NCBI RefSeq assembly: GCF_023145695.1
Contig: NZ_JAJHVV010000007.1
Location: forward strand, 124,001 to 188,000
Reading direction: 5' to 3'
Length of the DNA: 64,000 nucleotides
Source of the DNA: Vibrio amylolyticus
Lineage (GTDB): Bacteria > Pseudomonadota > Gammaproteobacteria > Enterobacterales > Vibrionaceae
In this document: in pieces, positions 46,268 through 56,209 of the stretch
Numbering within the stretch: the stretch's first letter is position 1
Layout of the letters: every line of letters begins with the position of its first letter
The notes under the pieces: generated by a model
Told to the model about the DNA's origin: nothing
Seen by the model: the letters and a program-made list of their open reading frames with translations, nothing else
Database searches by the model: none
Position numbers and translations under genes: made by a program

Positions 46268-48175
46268 ATGAAATTAACAATTCGCGCCAAAGCCATCATC
46301 ACAACGGTCATTGCCGCTTTGATGATCATCGGTGTAATGGGGACGTATTCCGTCAATGCCAGCTGGAGCATCTTATTAAATAAGACCTTTGAGCGTGAAC
46401 TCCCCGCAGTTCTTGGTGAAGTCAGCAACGACCTACAAGCGCAGCTCGATGTCCCTGTCATCGCCTCACAAGTATTGGCCACAGCGCCGATTTTCACCGA
46501 ATACTCTACGTCGACTTCTCAAGCAGAAATCAACAAATTACTCGCGGCAGTAAAACAAGAATTCAATGCCATCACCTCGTATTTTGTCTCTGGTGAAACG
46601 GGAACGTATTACATTGCTGAGGGTGTCCTTAAAACACTCGATAAAGGCGATAGCGGTGATCAATGGTTCTACCGTTTTATTGAATCCAATAAAGCTTTTG
46701 AACTCTCATTCGATACAGATAGTTCAACGGGAATTCCAACCATGTTTGTGAACTACGCCGTAGTCAATAACGGCAAACGTATTGGTGTGGCAGGTGTAGG
46801 GCTAACACTAGACAGTGTCACCAAACTTATTAGCCAATATCGCATTGGTGAAAATGGCTTTGTTTTCCTTGTTGATCAGAGTGGCGAAATAAAAGTTCAT
46901 CCTGACAAGTCTAAGATTGGCCAAACACTACAGGGGGTTGGTATTGAAAACGGGAATGATCTACTCAACCCAACAGAACCCGTTGTCAAAGAAGCGTTCT
47001 TAAATGGTGAAGCTCAGGTCATCGGTTCAAAAGCCCTAGAAACGATAGGTTGGACGCTGATTACGCTCGAGCCAAGAAACGATGTTCTGGTTGAATTAAA
47101 AGCCTTTAGCCAAACCATGATCTGGATGGCGTTACTGATTGCGGCGATTTATATTCCTATTGCTGCGTGGTCAACCAACAAACTTCTCGCTCCTTTTGCC
47201 CACGTTGCTCAGCTGCTAGAGGATATTGGTAAAGGGGGTGGCGATTTAACTAAGCGACTAGACGACTCTCGACATGATGAAGTCGGGCAAATTGCCAAAG
47301 GCTACAATCAATTTGTTCAATACTTAACAGAACTGCTACGTGATGTCTCTAACACGGGGCAAGAGATTTCTAATTCCGTACAAAGTGTCGATCAGATGGC
47401 CCATTCAATGGAAGAAGAAATCAAACAGCAAACTAGTCAAATAGAGCAAGTCGCAACAGCCATTCATGAACTTGGTGCAAGCTCCTCTGAAGTAGCCGCC
47501 AGCGCAGATGGTGCCGCCACCAGTGCAACGTCGGCAATGGAATCCATCGACATTGGTTTGCAGGCCGTTTCTGTCACCTCTGAAAGTGTCAATGACATGA
47601 ACACCCAGCTTAGCGAAACCACCAACGTGGTTAATGAGCTTGCTCAAGATGCCAGTTCGATTGATACCGTGCTTGATGTGATTAGCGGCGTATCAGAGCA
47701 AACCAACTTACTGGCTTTAAACGCAGCAATTGAAGCGGCTCGAGCAGGCGAACAAGGTAGAGGGTTTGCCGTAGTTGCTGATGAAGTACGAACACTCGCC
47801 TCGCGAAGCCAAGAGTCAACAGAAGAGATCCGAGCGATTATTGAAAAACTACAAAAGCGCACGGAAGCGGTCGTTTCGGCTATCTCTACCAGTGCCGACC
47901 TCGCCGGACAGTGTCAGACAGAAGCATCAAAATCGGAACAACAACTTACGTCTATCTCTTCCGATGTGAGCGAAATGAATAACATCAATATGCAAATCGC
48001 AACGGCGACCAGTGAGCAATCAAATGTGGTGAGTGAAATATCACCTCACGTAACCAATATCTCTGAAATCGCACGACAAAATGACGCTAGCGTCGAACGA
48101 ACGACGGAGGAGTGTGAGGCGTTACAACAAAAAGCTCAGCATTTGGAAACCTTAGTCAGTAAGTTTAAGTTCTAA
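46268..48175 (+). CDS. Methyl-accepting chemotaxis protein with Cache sensor, coupled to urea transporter
   Basis: A 635-residue chemoreceptor. TM1 is at about 7-27 ([19 protein letters not shown]) and TM2 at about 280-300 ([18 protein letters not shown]). The periplasmic part is Cache-like ([39 protein letters not shown]). HAMP is followed by a signalling hairpin with tip [19 protein letters not shown]. The ATG at 46268 has AGGAG 7 bases upstream. Its stop TAA shares a base with the urea transporter ATG (TAATG), a strong sign of translational coupling. That pairing suggests a receptor for urea or a urea-related compound, which is inference. Confidence 0.93.
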   Translation: MKLTIRAKAIITTVIAALMIIGVMGTYSVNASWSILLNKTFERELPAVLGEVSNDLQAQLDVPVIASQVLATAPIFTEYSTSTSQAEINKLLAAVKQEFNAITSYFVSGETGTYYIAEGVLKTLDKGDSGDQWFYRFIESNKAFELSFDTDSSTGIPTMFVNYAVVNNGKRIGVAGVGLTLDSVTKLISQYRIGENGFVFLVDQSGEIKVHPDKSKIGQTLQGVGIENGNDLLNPTEPVVKEAFLNGEAQVIGSKALETIGWTLITLEPRNDVLVELKAFSQTMIWMALLIAAIYIPIAAWSTNKLLAPFAHVAQLLEDIGKGGGDLTKRLDDSRHDEVGQIAKGYNQFVQYLTELLRDVSNTGQEISNSVQSVDQMAHSMEEEIKQQTSQIEQVATAIHELGASSSEVAASADGAATSATSAMESIDIGLQAVSVTSESVNDMNTQLSETTNVVNELAQDASSIDTVLDVISGVSEQTNLLALNAAIEAARAGEQGRGFAVVADEVRTLASRSQESTEEIRAIIEKLQKRTEAVVSAISTSADLAGQCQTEASKSEQQLTSISSDVSEMNNINMQIATATSEQSNVVSEISPHVTNISEIARQNDASVERTTEECEALQQKAQHLETLVSKFKF

Positions 48176-49179
48176 TGTCCAAACTCTATCATGAGATCGT
48201 AATGCCAACACTCAAAGGCGTTGGCCAAATCGCCCTTATCAACAGTGCGCTAACGGGCGCACTGTTTCTTATTGCATTATTGATTCATGACAGCTTAGAA
48301 ATAAGTAAAAGTGGATGGGCACTTTCTAATGGTGGATACACTCTTGCAACCTTGCTGGGAGCACTCTCGTCATTAGCTATAGCTCGCCTACTTAAAGCGA
48401 ATAACACCACTATCGAGAAAGGGGTCTATGGCTACAACGGCGCACTGGTAGGGCTTGCCTGCGCCACCTTTTTCGAACCAAGCGGATCACTCAAGTTCGT
48501 CATTATTGCTGGTGCGAGTTGCACGTCAATTTTGATGTATTGCTGGCGCTGGAAGACTCCAGCGTTTACCTTCCCCTTCTTAATAACTATCGCCGCGATT
48601 TTTCTACTCAATCAATGGCTCAACTTACCACTCACTCCAACAATATTGGCGAGTGTTGAATCCAATGAAGTCGCCAACAATCCATATATTTCAGCCTATC
48701 CGTTCCTGCTTTCTGCGCTTAATGGCGTCGGCCAAGTTCTATTCCAGCAAGGGCTTTTATTTAGTGTGATTGTCATCACTGGCCTCTACCTCCACTCCAC
48801 CAAAGTAGGAACGTGGGCTATCGTCGGATCCAGCATGGGCCTTTTATTTGGCGGATTCGTTGGGTGGTTAGAGGTCAACGTCTTAACGCTAAGCGCGTCG
48901 AGTAGCAGTGCTCTGCTACAAGGACTATTCGGTTTCAATGGTGCGTTGATTGCTCTTGCACTGTGCCAGTTTAAAGGGTACTCAAACACCATGATACTTA
49001 TTGGAACGGTGGTCGCTAGTGCCCTTACCTGGTTAGGTTATCTACTCGGTTTGACACTACTTACCTTTCCGTTTGTCGTAACCGCTTGGGCTATGATCAT
49101 AAGCAAAACAGCCATTAGGCTTACCCGTTTTAAGCGCCAGAATCACTCTATGACATCGGTTAAAAAGTTAGCCCCTTGA
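48175..49179 (+). CDS. Urea transporter (UT family)
   Basis: A 334-residue inner-membrane channel for urea. Two related halves are seen, each with the urea-transporter signature: GVYGYNGALVGLACATFF (about 82-99) and GLFGFNGALIALALCQF (about 243-259). About ten hydrophobic helices are present. No urease or urea-amidolyase gene is in the window, so the urea's fate is not visible. It is translationally coupled to the chemoreceptor upstream, and its 3' end overlaps the convergent soxR gene by 37 bases. Confidence 0.92.
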   Translation: MSKLYHEIVMPTLKGVGQIALINSALTGALFLIALLIHDSLEISKSGWALSNGGYTLATLLGALSSLAIARLLKANNTTIEKGVYGYNGALVGLACATFFEPSGSLKFVIIAGASCTSILMYCWRWKTPAFTFPFLITIAAIFLLNQWLNLPLTPTILASVESNEVANNPYISAYPFLLSALNGVGQVLFQQGLLFSVIVITGLYLHSTKVGTWAIVGSSMGLLFGGFVGWLEVNVLTLSASSSSALLQGLFGFNGALIALALCQFKGYSNTMILIGTVVASALTWLGYLLGLTLLTFPFVVTAWAMIISKTAIRLTRFKRQNHSMTSVKKLAP

Positions 49180-49580
49180 TGGGTTTTCGCATTTTCATCT
49201 TGTGGATTACGTAAATTACAGCTATCGAGTGACAAACAGCCACATCCGATACATCCATCCAAATCTTGTTGTAGCGCTTTAAGAGTATGAATGCGGTGCT
49301 CTAACATCTCATGCCACGAGCTGGCTAATGTCGCCCACTGTTTTTTACTCGGCGCTTGATGCTTTGGTAACGAGCCTAATGCTGCAGAAATCTCTTCCAA
49401 CGTTAGGCCAACTTGTTGCGCTGCTTTGATCACCGCAACTCTGCGCAACACACTTCGGTGATATCGCCGTTGATTCCCTTGATTTCGCCAGCTCGTAATT
49501 AATCCTTTTCGCTCATAAAAATGCAAAGCGGAACTACTCACACCTGAACGTTTAACGACTTCCCCAATACTGATATCCAT
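49143..49580 (-). CDS. soxR: Redox-sensing MerR-family regulator SoxR
   Basis: A 145-residue MerR-type activator. The helix-turn-helix reads VVKRSGVSSSALHFYERKGL, and a 2Fe-2S site reads CIGCGCLSLDSC, the SoxR C-x2-C-x-C-x5-C spacing. It responds to redox-cycling compounds. It is divergent from an MFS exporter with a SoxR-type operator between them. No soxS gene is seen, which fits SoxR acting directly on target genes in most bacteria. Confidence 0.95.
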   Translation of the reverse strand: MDISIGEVVKRSGVSSSALHFYERKGLITSWRNQGNQRRYHRSVLRRVAVIKAAQQVGLTLEEISAALGSLPKHQAPSKKQWATLASSWHEMLEHRIHTLKALQQDLDGCIGCGCLSLDSCNLRNPQDENAKTHQGANFLTDVIE

Positions 49581-49628
49581 ATCGCACCTCTATTTTTTGT
49601 TCCGTCCACTTAGTAAAGAAAAGGCTTT

Positions 49629-49648
49629 ACCTGAATCTAGGTTGAGGT
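49629..49648. promoter_or_regulatory. SoxR operator and promoter of the MFS gene
   Basis: ACCTGAATCTAGGTTGAGGT is a near-palindrome (ACCTcAA/TTGAGGT, one mismatch in the left arm), close to the SoxR consensus. It lies between a CTTTAC-type -35 and a TACAGT -10, with a long spacer as usual for MerR-family promoters, upstream of the exporter at 49691. Confidence 0.8.
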
Positions 49649-49690
49649 TTTACAGTATCACTAAATGGAATTGCTTACATGGAGAAGGCG

Positions 49691-50893
49691 ATGAAAAACA
49701 AAACAGCCCCCTATTTAACTGGACGATTTTTCGATGGTATCTCATCAGGTCTTTTTATGATGGCATTGCCTTGGGTGATTCTTCAGACACCTAACATGGG
49801 TACGTTCGTCGCCCTAGTCGCGTTAGCTTGTACAGTAACGTCGTTCATATTGACCCCATTTTTTTCGACCTCTATTGACCGAAATTCACGTAAGTCTCTA
49901 CTGATACTGAACCAATGGATTCAATCACTCACCGCAGCGGGTGTTGCTATCGCTTATTGGTTAGATATAGGTAATCACTGGCTACTTGCTGCCTCTCAAC
50001 TGATATTTTGGGTATCAAGTAACTTTGCATGGGCGACCAACAGCGCCTTTACTCAAGAAAACTACAGCAAGAATGAATACACATCTATTTCAGGCCTTCA
50101 AGAGGTGGTTTTACAAACGACGACATTAGGTGCGGGGGCTCTGGGTATTGTATTGCTTCAGACATGGGGAATGCTTGAGTTCGCCCTATTTGCTTCAATA
50201 GCCTCGGCCATTGCGGCTGTTTGTTATCTCTTCACGCCTTACCAACGAAACCGCTTACAACAGCCAAAATCACCGTTTGCTAAGCAGCTAATAGAGAGTA
50301 TTGGGATCTATCGTCTCGCTCCTCGGTTCTACCTTTTCTTGCTGTTGTCGACGTTGTCGTACCCGATTGTGACATTCCTAGGGAAACTGGTTCCTATTTG
50401 GTTCGCCGAAAATGGAGTAGCAGGGAACTGGCTTGCAGCCTATAACGTTAGCTTCGGTGCTGGGGCGTTACTCACAGGGTTTCTAATTAGCCGCATTTTA
50501 GATACGTTCACGCACCGAACTGCGATGCAATTTTCAATGTTAGGATTAGTGGTCATGCTATTCGGAATGGGGATGTCACTCGAGCCAATCTACCTATTGG
50601 TCTTTACCTTTGGCTTTGGATTTATCAATGCAACGAATCGAATCGCTCGAACGAACCTGATGCACTTAACCGTTCAAATCAATCAGCGAGGTCGTGTCGA
50701 TGGTGGCATGGCTATGTTTGCGACCATGATGCAAAGCCTAAGCTATGTACTGATTGCGCTGTTGAGTCATTTTCAGTTAACGGAGCTTGGCTTTCTGATT
50801 GCTGCCTTAGTCGTCCTGATTGCCAGCGTTATCATGCTAACAATCAGTACGTCTGATCTGAAATCTGAAAATGATTTGGTCGCGACTAACTAG
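49691..50893 (+). CDS. MFS transporter, SoxR-linked efflux candidate
   Basis: A 400-residue MFS protein with about 12 membrane segments, including the inter-helix loop FFSTSIDRNSRKSLLILNQW. It resembles the DHA3-type efflux group, whose members export drugs or redox-active compounds. The SoxR operator directly upstream makes export of redox-active molecules the most likely role. The ATG at 49691 has GGAG 6 bases upstream; the ATG at 49679 has no good site. Confidence 0.88.
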   Translation: MKNKTAPYLTGRFFDGISSGLFMMALPWVILQTPNMGTFVALVALACTVTSFILTPFFSTSIDRNSRKSLLILNQWIQSLTAAGVAIAYWLDIGNHWLLAASQLIFWVSSNFAWATNSAFTQENYSKNEYTSISGLQEVVLQTTTLGAGALGIVLLQTWGMLEFALFASIASAIAAVCYLFTPYQRNRLQQPKSPFAKQLIESIGIYRLAPRFYLFLLLSTLSYPIVTFLGKLVPIWFAENGVAGNWLAAYNVSFGAGALLTGFLISRILDTFTHRTAMQFSMLGLVVMLFGMGMSLEPIYLLVFTFGFGFINATNRIARTNLMHLTVQINQRGRVDGGMAMFATMMQSLSYVLIALLSHFQLTELGFLIAALVVLIASVIMLTISTSDLKSENDLVATN

Positions 50894-50906
50894 TGACAGC
50901 TATTGG

Positions 50907-52268
50907 CTAGCTAACGCGGGCGAGATCACCATGTTCAGTAAGTGTTTGGTTTTTACCTTGATGTCTATTTAGTGCATGAAGCAGTTGAACCAGTAGAAGG
51001 ACACCAGTGACGCCAAGGCCAATACCAATGCCTGCCCATATTCCGCCAAGTTCGAAACGGTTCATTAACCACCAAGCAGAAGGTAAACCAAATAACCAGT
51101 ACCCTATCAAGGTAACAAAGGTTGGTGCGATAACGATTTTCATGCCTCTCAAAAGGTTTATCGCAAGCAGCTGCCACGCATCAACAATAAACCCAAGCGC
51201 AACCACCCAGATGACCCCAGATAACATCGTAACCAAATGTGGGTCATCAATACCAAAGAACTGCGCGACCAACTCTGGTTTCAAGATAAATCCAGCGGCC
51301 AAAATAACGCTGATGATCGTCACCAACACAAAACTGTTCCATGACGTCTTTTTCATTTCCTGATGATTGTCAGCGCCAAAGTCTCGGCCGATTAATATTG
51401 CCGCCGCTTGAGATAAACCGAAATTGATGTTCCACGTTAAGCTCAAGCATTGAAGTAAAATCTGATGCAGCGCTAATGCCGCGATACTAATGGTGCCCGC
51501 CATCAAAGTTCCGCCATAGATGAGCCCGTGTTCTAATAAAGCCGCTACAGCAATTGGGAGCCCCATTGCCAATAGAGGCTTTGTTAATGACAGCGAGTAT
51601 TCGTCAACATTTAGCCAAGGAGCAAATGGTGCAAACTCTTCACGCTTGAATACCCAAATACCGTAGCCAATCGCCACCAACATAGCAGAAAGTGCAGTGC
51701 CTGCGCCTAACCCCATTAACTCAAGTCCTAAGGGGAACGCTAGAACATAGCTGATAGGTATATTGATGATGACCGTTATCACCGACATGATCATCACCGA
51801 GCGAACATGCCCTAGAGCACTGGTTAAACCGCGCAGTACTAGCAATATCAATGAGGGAAAAATAGCCCACTTCAAAGCATCGACATAAACCATCGCTAAT
51901 GTCACCACATCTTGAGGCTGATTCGCTTTGATTAAGGCCATCGGCGCAAAGTGAAACAGTGCTAACAAGAGCACAGACATAATAGCCGATAACAGCACCG
52001 CGCCTTTAATGGCATAACGAATCTGTTGATTACCGTATTCCGGACGCGCAACACGTTGGCCGTAGGCGATAGCAATTAGATTAGCAACACAGCCCACAGT
52101 GCTACTCGCAATGATAAAGATAAAAAAGTAAACCGACGCGCCTAGCCCACCCGCAGCAATCGCGGTAACGCTAATACGCGACATCATCCACACATCCGTA
52201 AGAACCAATGCCATAGCAATCAGCTGCGATATGATTAATGGGAATGCGAGTGATAATATCTTTTTCAT
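50907..52268 (-). CDS. MATE-family multidrug efflux protein
   Basis: A 453-residue membrane protein of the MATE family (NorM-like), cation-driven drug export. The opening segment FPLIISQLIAMALVLTDVWM is typical of helix 1, and about 12 helices follow. It converges with the SoxR-linked exporter, its stop 13 bases from that gene's end. A LysR gene is divergent from it and may control it. Confidence 0.93.
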   Translation of the reverse strand: MKKILSLAFPLIISQLIAMALVLTDVWMMSRISVTAIAAGGLGASVYFFIFIIASSTVGCVANLIAIAYGQRVARPEYGNQQIRYAIKGAVLLSAIMSVLLLALFHFAPMALIKANQPQDVVTLAMVYVDALKWAIFPSLILLVLRGLTSALGHVRSVMIMSVITVIINIPISYVLAFPLGLELMGLGAGTALSAMLVAIGYGIWVFKREEFAPFAPWLNVDEYSLSLTKPLLAMGLPIAVAALLEHGLIYGGTLMAGTISIAALALHQILLQCLSLTWNINFGLSQAAAILIGRDFGADNHQEMKKTSWNSFVLVTIISVILAAGFILKPELVAQFFGIDDPHLVTMLSGVIWVVALGFIVDAWQLLAINLLRGMKIVIAPTFVTLIGYWLFGLPSAWWLMNRFELGGIWAGIGIGLGVTGVLLLVQLLHALNRHQGKNQTLTEHGDLARVS

Positions 52269-52373
52269 TGCGACCTCTATTATTTTTGGCCACTTTAAGA
52301 GGAAGTTGGGTAGCGTTCAAATGATATATAGGTCACACTGGCATTCTTAAAACTCATGCAAAGAGGGTTAATC

Positions 52374-53330
52374 ATGACGCCTTATTCAAATCTTCCACAC
52401 TCTCACAATGCACTAAGAGCGTTCGAGGCCGTCGCAAGACTCGCCAGCTTTACACTTGCCGCTGAAGAATTGTACGTCACCCAAAGCGCAGTCAGCCGCC
52501 AAGTAAAGCTTTTGGAAGATGAATTAGGCACCGAATTAGTGATTCGCCACCATCGAGCCATTGAGTTAACCGAAAAAGGCCTACAGCTTTCTCACGCTTT
52601 GCAAAAAAATTATCAGTCACTACAGGCCGTGTTGGAATCTTGGCAAGCACCAAAACGAGAAAAAATAGTTATAAAAGCCGCATTAACCTATGCCACACGC
52701 TGTCTTATTCCCAAAATACACCAGCTCAGTGAACGTTATCCCGAACATGATGTGGTGGTTATCCCATCGTTAGAAGAAGAAGCGAGCTTAAACGATGGGG
52801 ACTACGATTTACTGATCTTTAGCTCTCGCCAAAAAGACGGTTATCAATCTCTCAGAGATGTCTCCTTTTTACGCGATGAATACATGGCTCCGGTGTGCCG
52901 AACCAGTAGCACGGTCGAAAACCAAGAACTCTCATCACTGCTTACCATGCGTAGATTGCACTCAACGCTCGAGCACGATGATTGGAACGATTGGCTAGCT
53001 TCTCACCCCATCTCTTCGTCTATTGAAGTGAGAAATACCACCTTCTTTACTCTCGACCTTGCACTCAGTGCATGTTTGTCGGGGCAAGGTGCGACCGTTA
53101 CCGACTTAGTTCTGATCCTGCCAGAGCTGCAACAACAGTTCCTTTATTGCCCAACAGGAACCAAAATAAAGCCCGGCGCATGGCAATATTATTGCCATAA
53201 ACGCACCCAATCTCCGATCATTTCAGATATTGTTGAATGGATTTCAGAGCTCGCTCAGCAAGATATTGCGGCTCTTAATACACTGGCCAGCGACAACCAC
53301 TGGGTGGATGGTGTGGATGGTCAGCAATAA
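52374..53330 (+). CDS. LysR-family regulator, GcvA/AmpR-like
   Basis: A 318-residue LTTR. The helix-turn-helix segment is FEAVARLASFTLAAEELYVT followed by QSAVSRQVKLLEDELG, characteristic of the GcvA/AmpR group. The ATG at 52374 has AGAGGG 6 bases upstream and fits the group. It is divergent from the MATE exporter. It ends only 3 bases before another open frame, but the PAP2 gene proper starts later. Confidence 0.9.
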   Translation: MTPYSNLPHSHNALRAFEAVARLASFTLAAEELYVTQSAVSRQVKLLEDELGTELVIRHHRAIELTEKGLQLSHALQKNYQSLQAVLESWQAPKREKIVIKAALTYATRCLIPKIHQLSERYPEHDVVVIPSLEEEASLNDGDYDLLIFSSRQKDGYQSLRDVSFLRDEYMAPVCRTSSTVENQELSSLLTMRRLHSTLEHDDWNDWLASHPISSSIEVRNTTFFTLDLALSACLSGQGATVTDLVLILPELQQQFLYCPTGTKIKPGAWQYYCHKRTQSPIISDIVEWISELAQQDIAALNTLASDNHWVDGVDGQQ

Positions 53331-53489
53331 CCGATGAATCTGGTCTTACAGAAGGAGCAGTCCTGTCACAACCCTTACATGGCACTGTCTTTTAGTACGA
53401 GCTACTCAGATACCCTAACCCGTGATATAAATGCACCCGATAATTCGCTGCGTTATTGCATTAACCGTTACAAATACATGGTACTAAAA

Positions 53490-54029
53490 ATGAACCTTAA
53501 GACTGCTTGTCTTTCTCTCCCTCTTTTAACTATCTCTACTTTCACACACGCAATGAGTTCCGACTCTTGGAGTACGCTTAGTGATATTGGGGCTTATGGT
53601 CTTGTCGGAGTGGCATTGGCGGTTCCTGCGTATAAAGAAGATTGGCAAGGCTTTCAACAAGCAGGATTAAGCATTGCTACGGGTGCAGCTGTCGCGTTTG
53701 TCGGCAAGGTAAGCATCGACTCAGAACGCCCCGATGGAAGTAACAACCATAGTTTTCCCTCTGGCCATACTACCAATGCGTTTTCGTCAGCAACAACACT
53801 CTATTTACGTTATGGGTGGGAGGCAGGCTTACCCGCTTATACAATGGCAACCTTGGTTGGGGTTGGACGAGTTGAAGCCGATCGTCATTATTGGAAAGAC
53901 GTGCTAGCTGGCGCAGCTATAGGTGTCGCCTCGGCTTGGGTATTTACCGATGCATTCGATGAGAATGTTCAACTGGTACCTTGGATTGAAAATGATAGCT
54001 ATGGTGTCTCTATGCGATACCGATGGTAA
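53490..54029 (+). CDS. PAP2-family phosphatase, exported
   Basis: A 179-residue acid-phosphatase-like enzyme. The PAP2 motifs are in order: KVSIDSERPDG (motif 1, about 71-81), FPSGHTTNAF (motif 2, about 90-99) and GRVEADRHYWKDVLAGAAIG (motif 3, about 130-149). The signal peptide ends FTHAMSS. It has few membrane segments, unlike typical membrane PAP2 proteins, so it may be periplasmic or membrane-associated; the last residues MRYRW resemble an outer-membrane terminus. Substrates may be lipid phosphates or undecaprenyl pyrophosphate. The longer frame to 53334 lacks family character. No strong ribosome site is seen at 53490. Confidence 0.8.
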   Translation: MNLKTACLSLPLLTISTFTHAMSSDSWSTLSDIGAYGLVGVALAVPAYKEDWQGFQQAGLSIATGAAVAFVGKVSIDSERPDGSNNHSFPSGHTTNAFSSATTLYLRYGWEAGLPAYTMATLVGVGRVEADRHYWKDVLAGAAIGVASAWVFTDAFDENVQLVPWIENDSYGVSMRYRW

Positions 54030-54038
54030 TGACGCACA

Positions 54039-54074
54039 TAATAAGAGGGAAGTCCGTGGCTTCTCTCTTATAAC
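54039..54074 (+). terminator. Hairpin after PAP2 gene
   Basis: ATAAGAGGGAAG and CTTCTCTCTTAT pair with one mismatch around a 7-base loop. No U-tract follows, so it is a moderate call. Confidence 0.4.
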
Positions 54075-54643
54075 GATCAGAGATCTCCCTAGAAAAAATC
54101 CTCTCTTCCTATCCCTTTACTGCTCAACGTCAATCTAGATAATAAATAAAGTTCTCCTGCTCTTCCTAAAACTCGATAAATCATGGTTTTCCAACGCTAA
54201 TGCCCCTCAATATGCTTTTTTCTGTAGGGTAATTAATCATCGTGTAATCGAATACATACCACCGAAAAATGAAAATACATTAAAATATCAAATACTAAGA
54301 GGTCGTTTAATTAACAATGTAAATCCAATCGCTGTTCACCAGGTTGAAGATGTTTCTCTTTGTGTTTAAAAAACAACCTCAATTTCTACTCAGCTCTTTA
54401 GCCTCGGGCGCTCCGCTATGATTTAAGTGAAAATTCACCTCGGAATTTCCGATTCTTACCCCTTCGAAAAATCTTGATTTGGAGGCATTATTTTCAACTA
54501 TTGTCATATAAATTTAAGCGACCAAAATGTTACACACCCACAACTTTTGGTGTTACCAAGGTAACTAAGGTTAACTCATGGATAAATATAGTCATTACAA
54601 CTGAAAGATATTGGTAAAATTTCGTTAAAACACTACAAAAATG

Positions 54644-54659
54644 CGTGACTGCAGTCACA
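54644..54659. promoter_or_regulatory. CRP-binding site upstream of dicarboxylate symporter
   Basis: CGTGA-CTGCAG-TCACA is one base from the perfect CRP pattern TGTGA-N6-TCACA. It is 109 bases before the symporter start, a plausible activating position if the leader is about 50 bases. Carbon-source control is expected for this transporter type. Confidence 0.7.
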
Positions 54660-54767
54660 TCGTTCAATCTGACTGGTCTTTTTGCTTTTTTATTTTTAAG
54701 AATGACTGATAACCTCCTGCTCGCTTCAAAACGAACTTGAAGTACATAAAAATAAGGAGTGTTCTCA

Positions 54768-56072
54768 ATGAATACAAAAAAACCAATGTCGCTAACAGGT
54801 CGAATTATATTCGGCATGATCGCGGGTATTTTGACAGGGTTCGCCGTTCGATTCCTGTTTGGTGATGAAGGCTTTGTTCACACATATATCGTGAATGGCC
54901 TATTTGAAGTGGGTGGCAAAATCTTTATAGCCAGCCTACAGATGCTTGTTGTTCCACTCGTTTTTGTTTCCCTCGTTTGCGGAACAAGCTCGCTGAAAGA
55001 TCTTTCTACTTTAGGCCGTATGGGTGGTAAAACCCTCGCGTTCTATATTGTCACCACTGCTGTCGCTATCACATTAGCGCTGACAATGGGTACATTGTTC
55101 CAACCTGGTGCAGGTGCAGACTTAACCGCCGCAGCTTCTTTCCAGTCAGCTGAAGCCCCATCGCTTGGGCAAGTTATCATTAATATGTTCCCAACCAATC
55201 CTATCAATGCGATGGCGGAAGGTAAGACACTTCAAATTATTGTATTCGCGATCCTATTCGGTATTGCTATTAGCACGGCAGGTAAATCAGGTGAGCGCAT
55301 TGCTAGCCTGTTCGTTGACCTAAACGCCGTCATCATGAAGCTTGTGGCACTACTGATGCACATTGCTCCATTCGGCGTGTTCTTCCTAATGGCGAAGCTA
55401 TTCACAGGTTTAGGTTTAGGCGCTATTTGGAGCCTAGCAGGGTACTTTGCTGTACTTGCTGGTACATTACTGCTTCATGGCTTAGTAACGTACAGCGTGC
55501 TACTGAAAGGTTTCACGGGCCTAAGCCCAGTTACCTTCTTGAAGAAGATGGAAGATGCGATCATGTTTGCCTTCTCCACTGCTTCTTCAAATGCAACCAT
55601 GCCAGTAACAATGGAAACCGCTAAAAACCGTTTAGGTGTCGATAACAAAGTTGCCTCTTTCACTATCCCACTCGGTGCGACAGTGAACATGGATGGTACG
55701 GCAATCATGCAAGGTGTCGCCACAGCGTTTATCGCACAAGCATTCGGCATTGACCTTACAATGGGTGACTACCTTGCCGTTATTCTAACGGCAACGTTAG
55801 CGTCTATCGGTACGGCAGGTGTTCCTGGTGTAGGCTTAATCATGCTAGCGATGGTTCTTAACCAAGTTGGTCTACCGCTAGAAGGTATTGCTCTGATTAT
55901 GGGTGTTGACCGTCTACTGGATATGATTCGTACTGCCGTTAACATTACAGGCGACAGTGCAGTAACTATGATTGTTGCAAAATCTGAGGGTGCGCTAGAC
56001 GAATCAGTCTTTAACGATCCAAAGGCTGGTGAAAAGGAAGAAGAAGTTCACTTAGAGAAAGTGAACGCCTAA
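54768..56072 (+). CDS. Dicarboxylate/amino acid:cation symporter (DAACS family)
   Basis: A 434-residue inner-membrane symporter for C4-dicarboxylates or glutamate/aspartate. Family motifs are FSTASSNATMPVTMETA (about 268-284, HP1 with the Ser-rich tip), TVNMDGTAIMQGV (about 310, NMDGT) and GVDRLLDMIRTAVNITGDS (about 386-404). The GVDRLLDMxRTxxNxxGD tail is common to the family. The ATG at 54768 has AAGGAG 8 bases upstream. The exact substrate is not clear. The CRP-like site suggests carbon-source control. Confidence 0.93.
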   Translation: MNTKKPMSLTGRIIFGMIAGILTGFAVRFLFGDEGFVHTYIVNGLFEVGGKIFIASLQMLVVPLVFVSLVCGTSSLKDLSTLGRMGGKTLAFYIVTTAVAITLALTMGTLFQPGAGADLTAAASFQSAEAPSLGQVIINMFPTNPINAMAEGKTLQIIVFAILFGIAISTAGKSGERIASLFVDLNAVIMKLVALLMHIAPFGVFFLMAKLFTGLGLGAIWSLAGYFAVLAGTLLLHGLVTYSVLLKGFTGLSPVTFLKKMEDAIMFAFSTASSNATMPVTMETAKNRLGVDNKVASFTIPLGATVNMDGTAIMQGVATAFIAQAFGIDLTMGDYLAVILTATLASIGTAGVPGVGLIMLAMVLNQVGLPLEGIALIMGVDRLLDMIRTAVNITGDSAVTMIVAKSEGALDESVFNDPKAGEKEEEVHLEKVNA

Positions 56073-56120
56073 CCTCGGTCATAGTGACAAAAAAACAAAA
56101 ATAAACACAACATTATAATG

Positions 56121-56175
56121 AAGCCCTAATCGTACTTTCTATTCAATATATGAAAGCCTGATTAGGGCTTTTCTT
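56121..56175. terminator. Bidirectional terminator between symporter and peptidase genes
   Basis: AAGCCCTAATC (56121-56131) and GATTAGGGCTT (56160-56170) are perfect 11-base arms with TTTTC beyond. An inner CTTTC/GAAAG stem extends the hairpin. It sits between convergent genes. Confidence 0.85.
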
Positions 56176-56209
56176 TGTGTTTCGTATTGGAGAACAACTC
56201 AAATCATGT

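Larger units (their letters stand above)
54030..54767. other. Long intergenic region before the dicarboxylate symporter
   Basis: A 738-bp stretch with no supportable gene. The minus-strand frame at 54530-54817 overlaps the symporter start and has no family character. The region contains a PAP2 terminator-like hairpin, the palindrome GTTACCAAGGTAAC (54552-54565) and a CRP-like site (54644-54659). Confidence 0.55.

Noticed and set aside
54530..54817. 95-codon minus-strand frame overlapping the symporter start
   Set aside because: It covers the symporter promoter, CRP-like site and first codons, and its protein has low-complexity, unfolded character.
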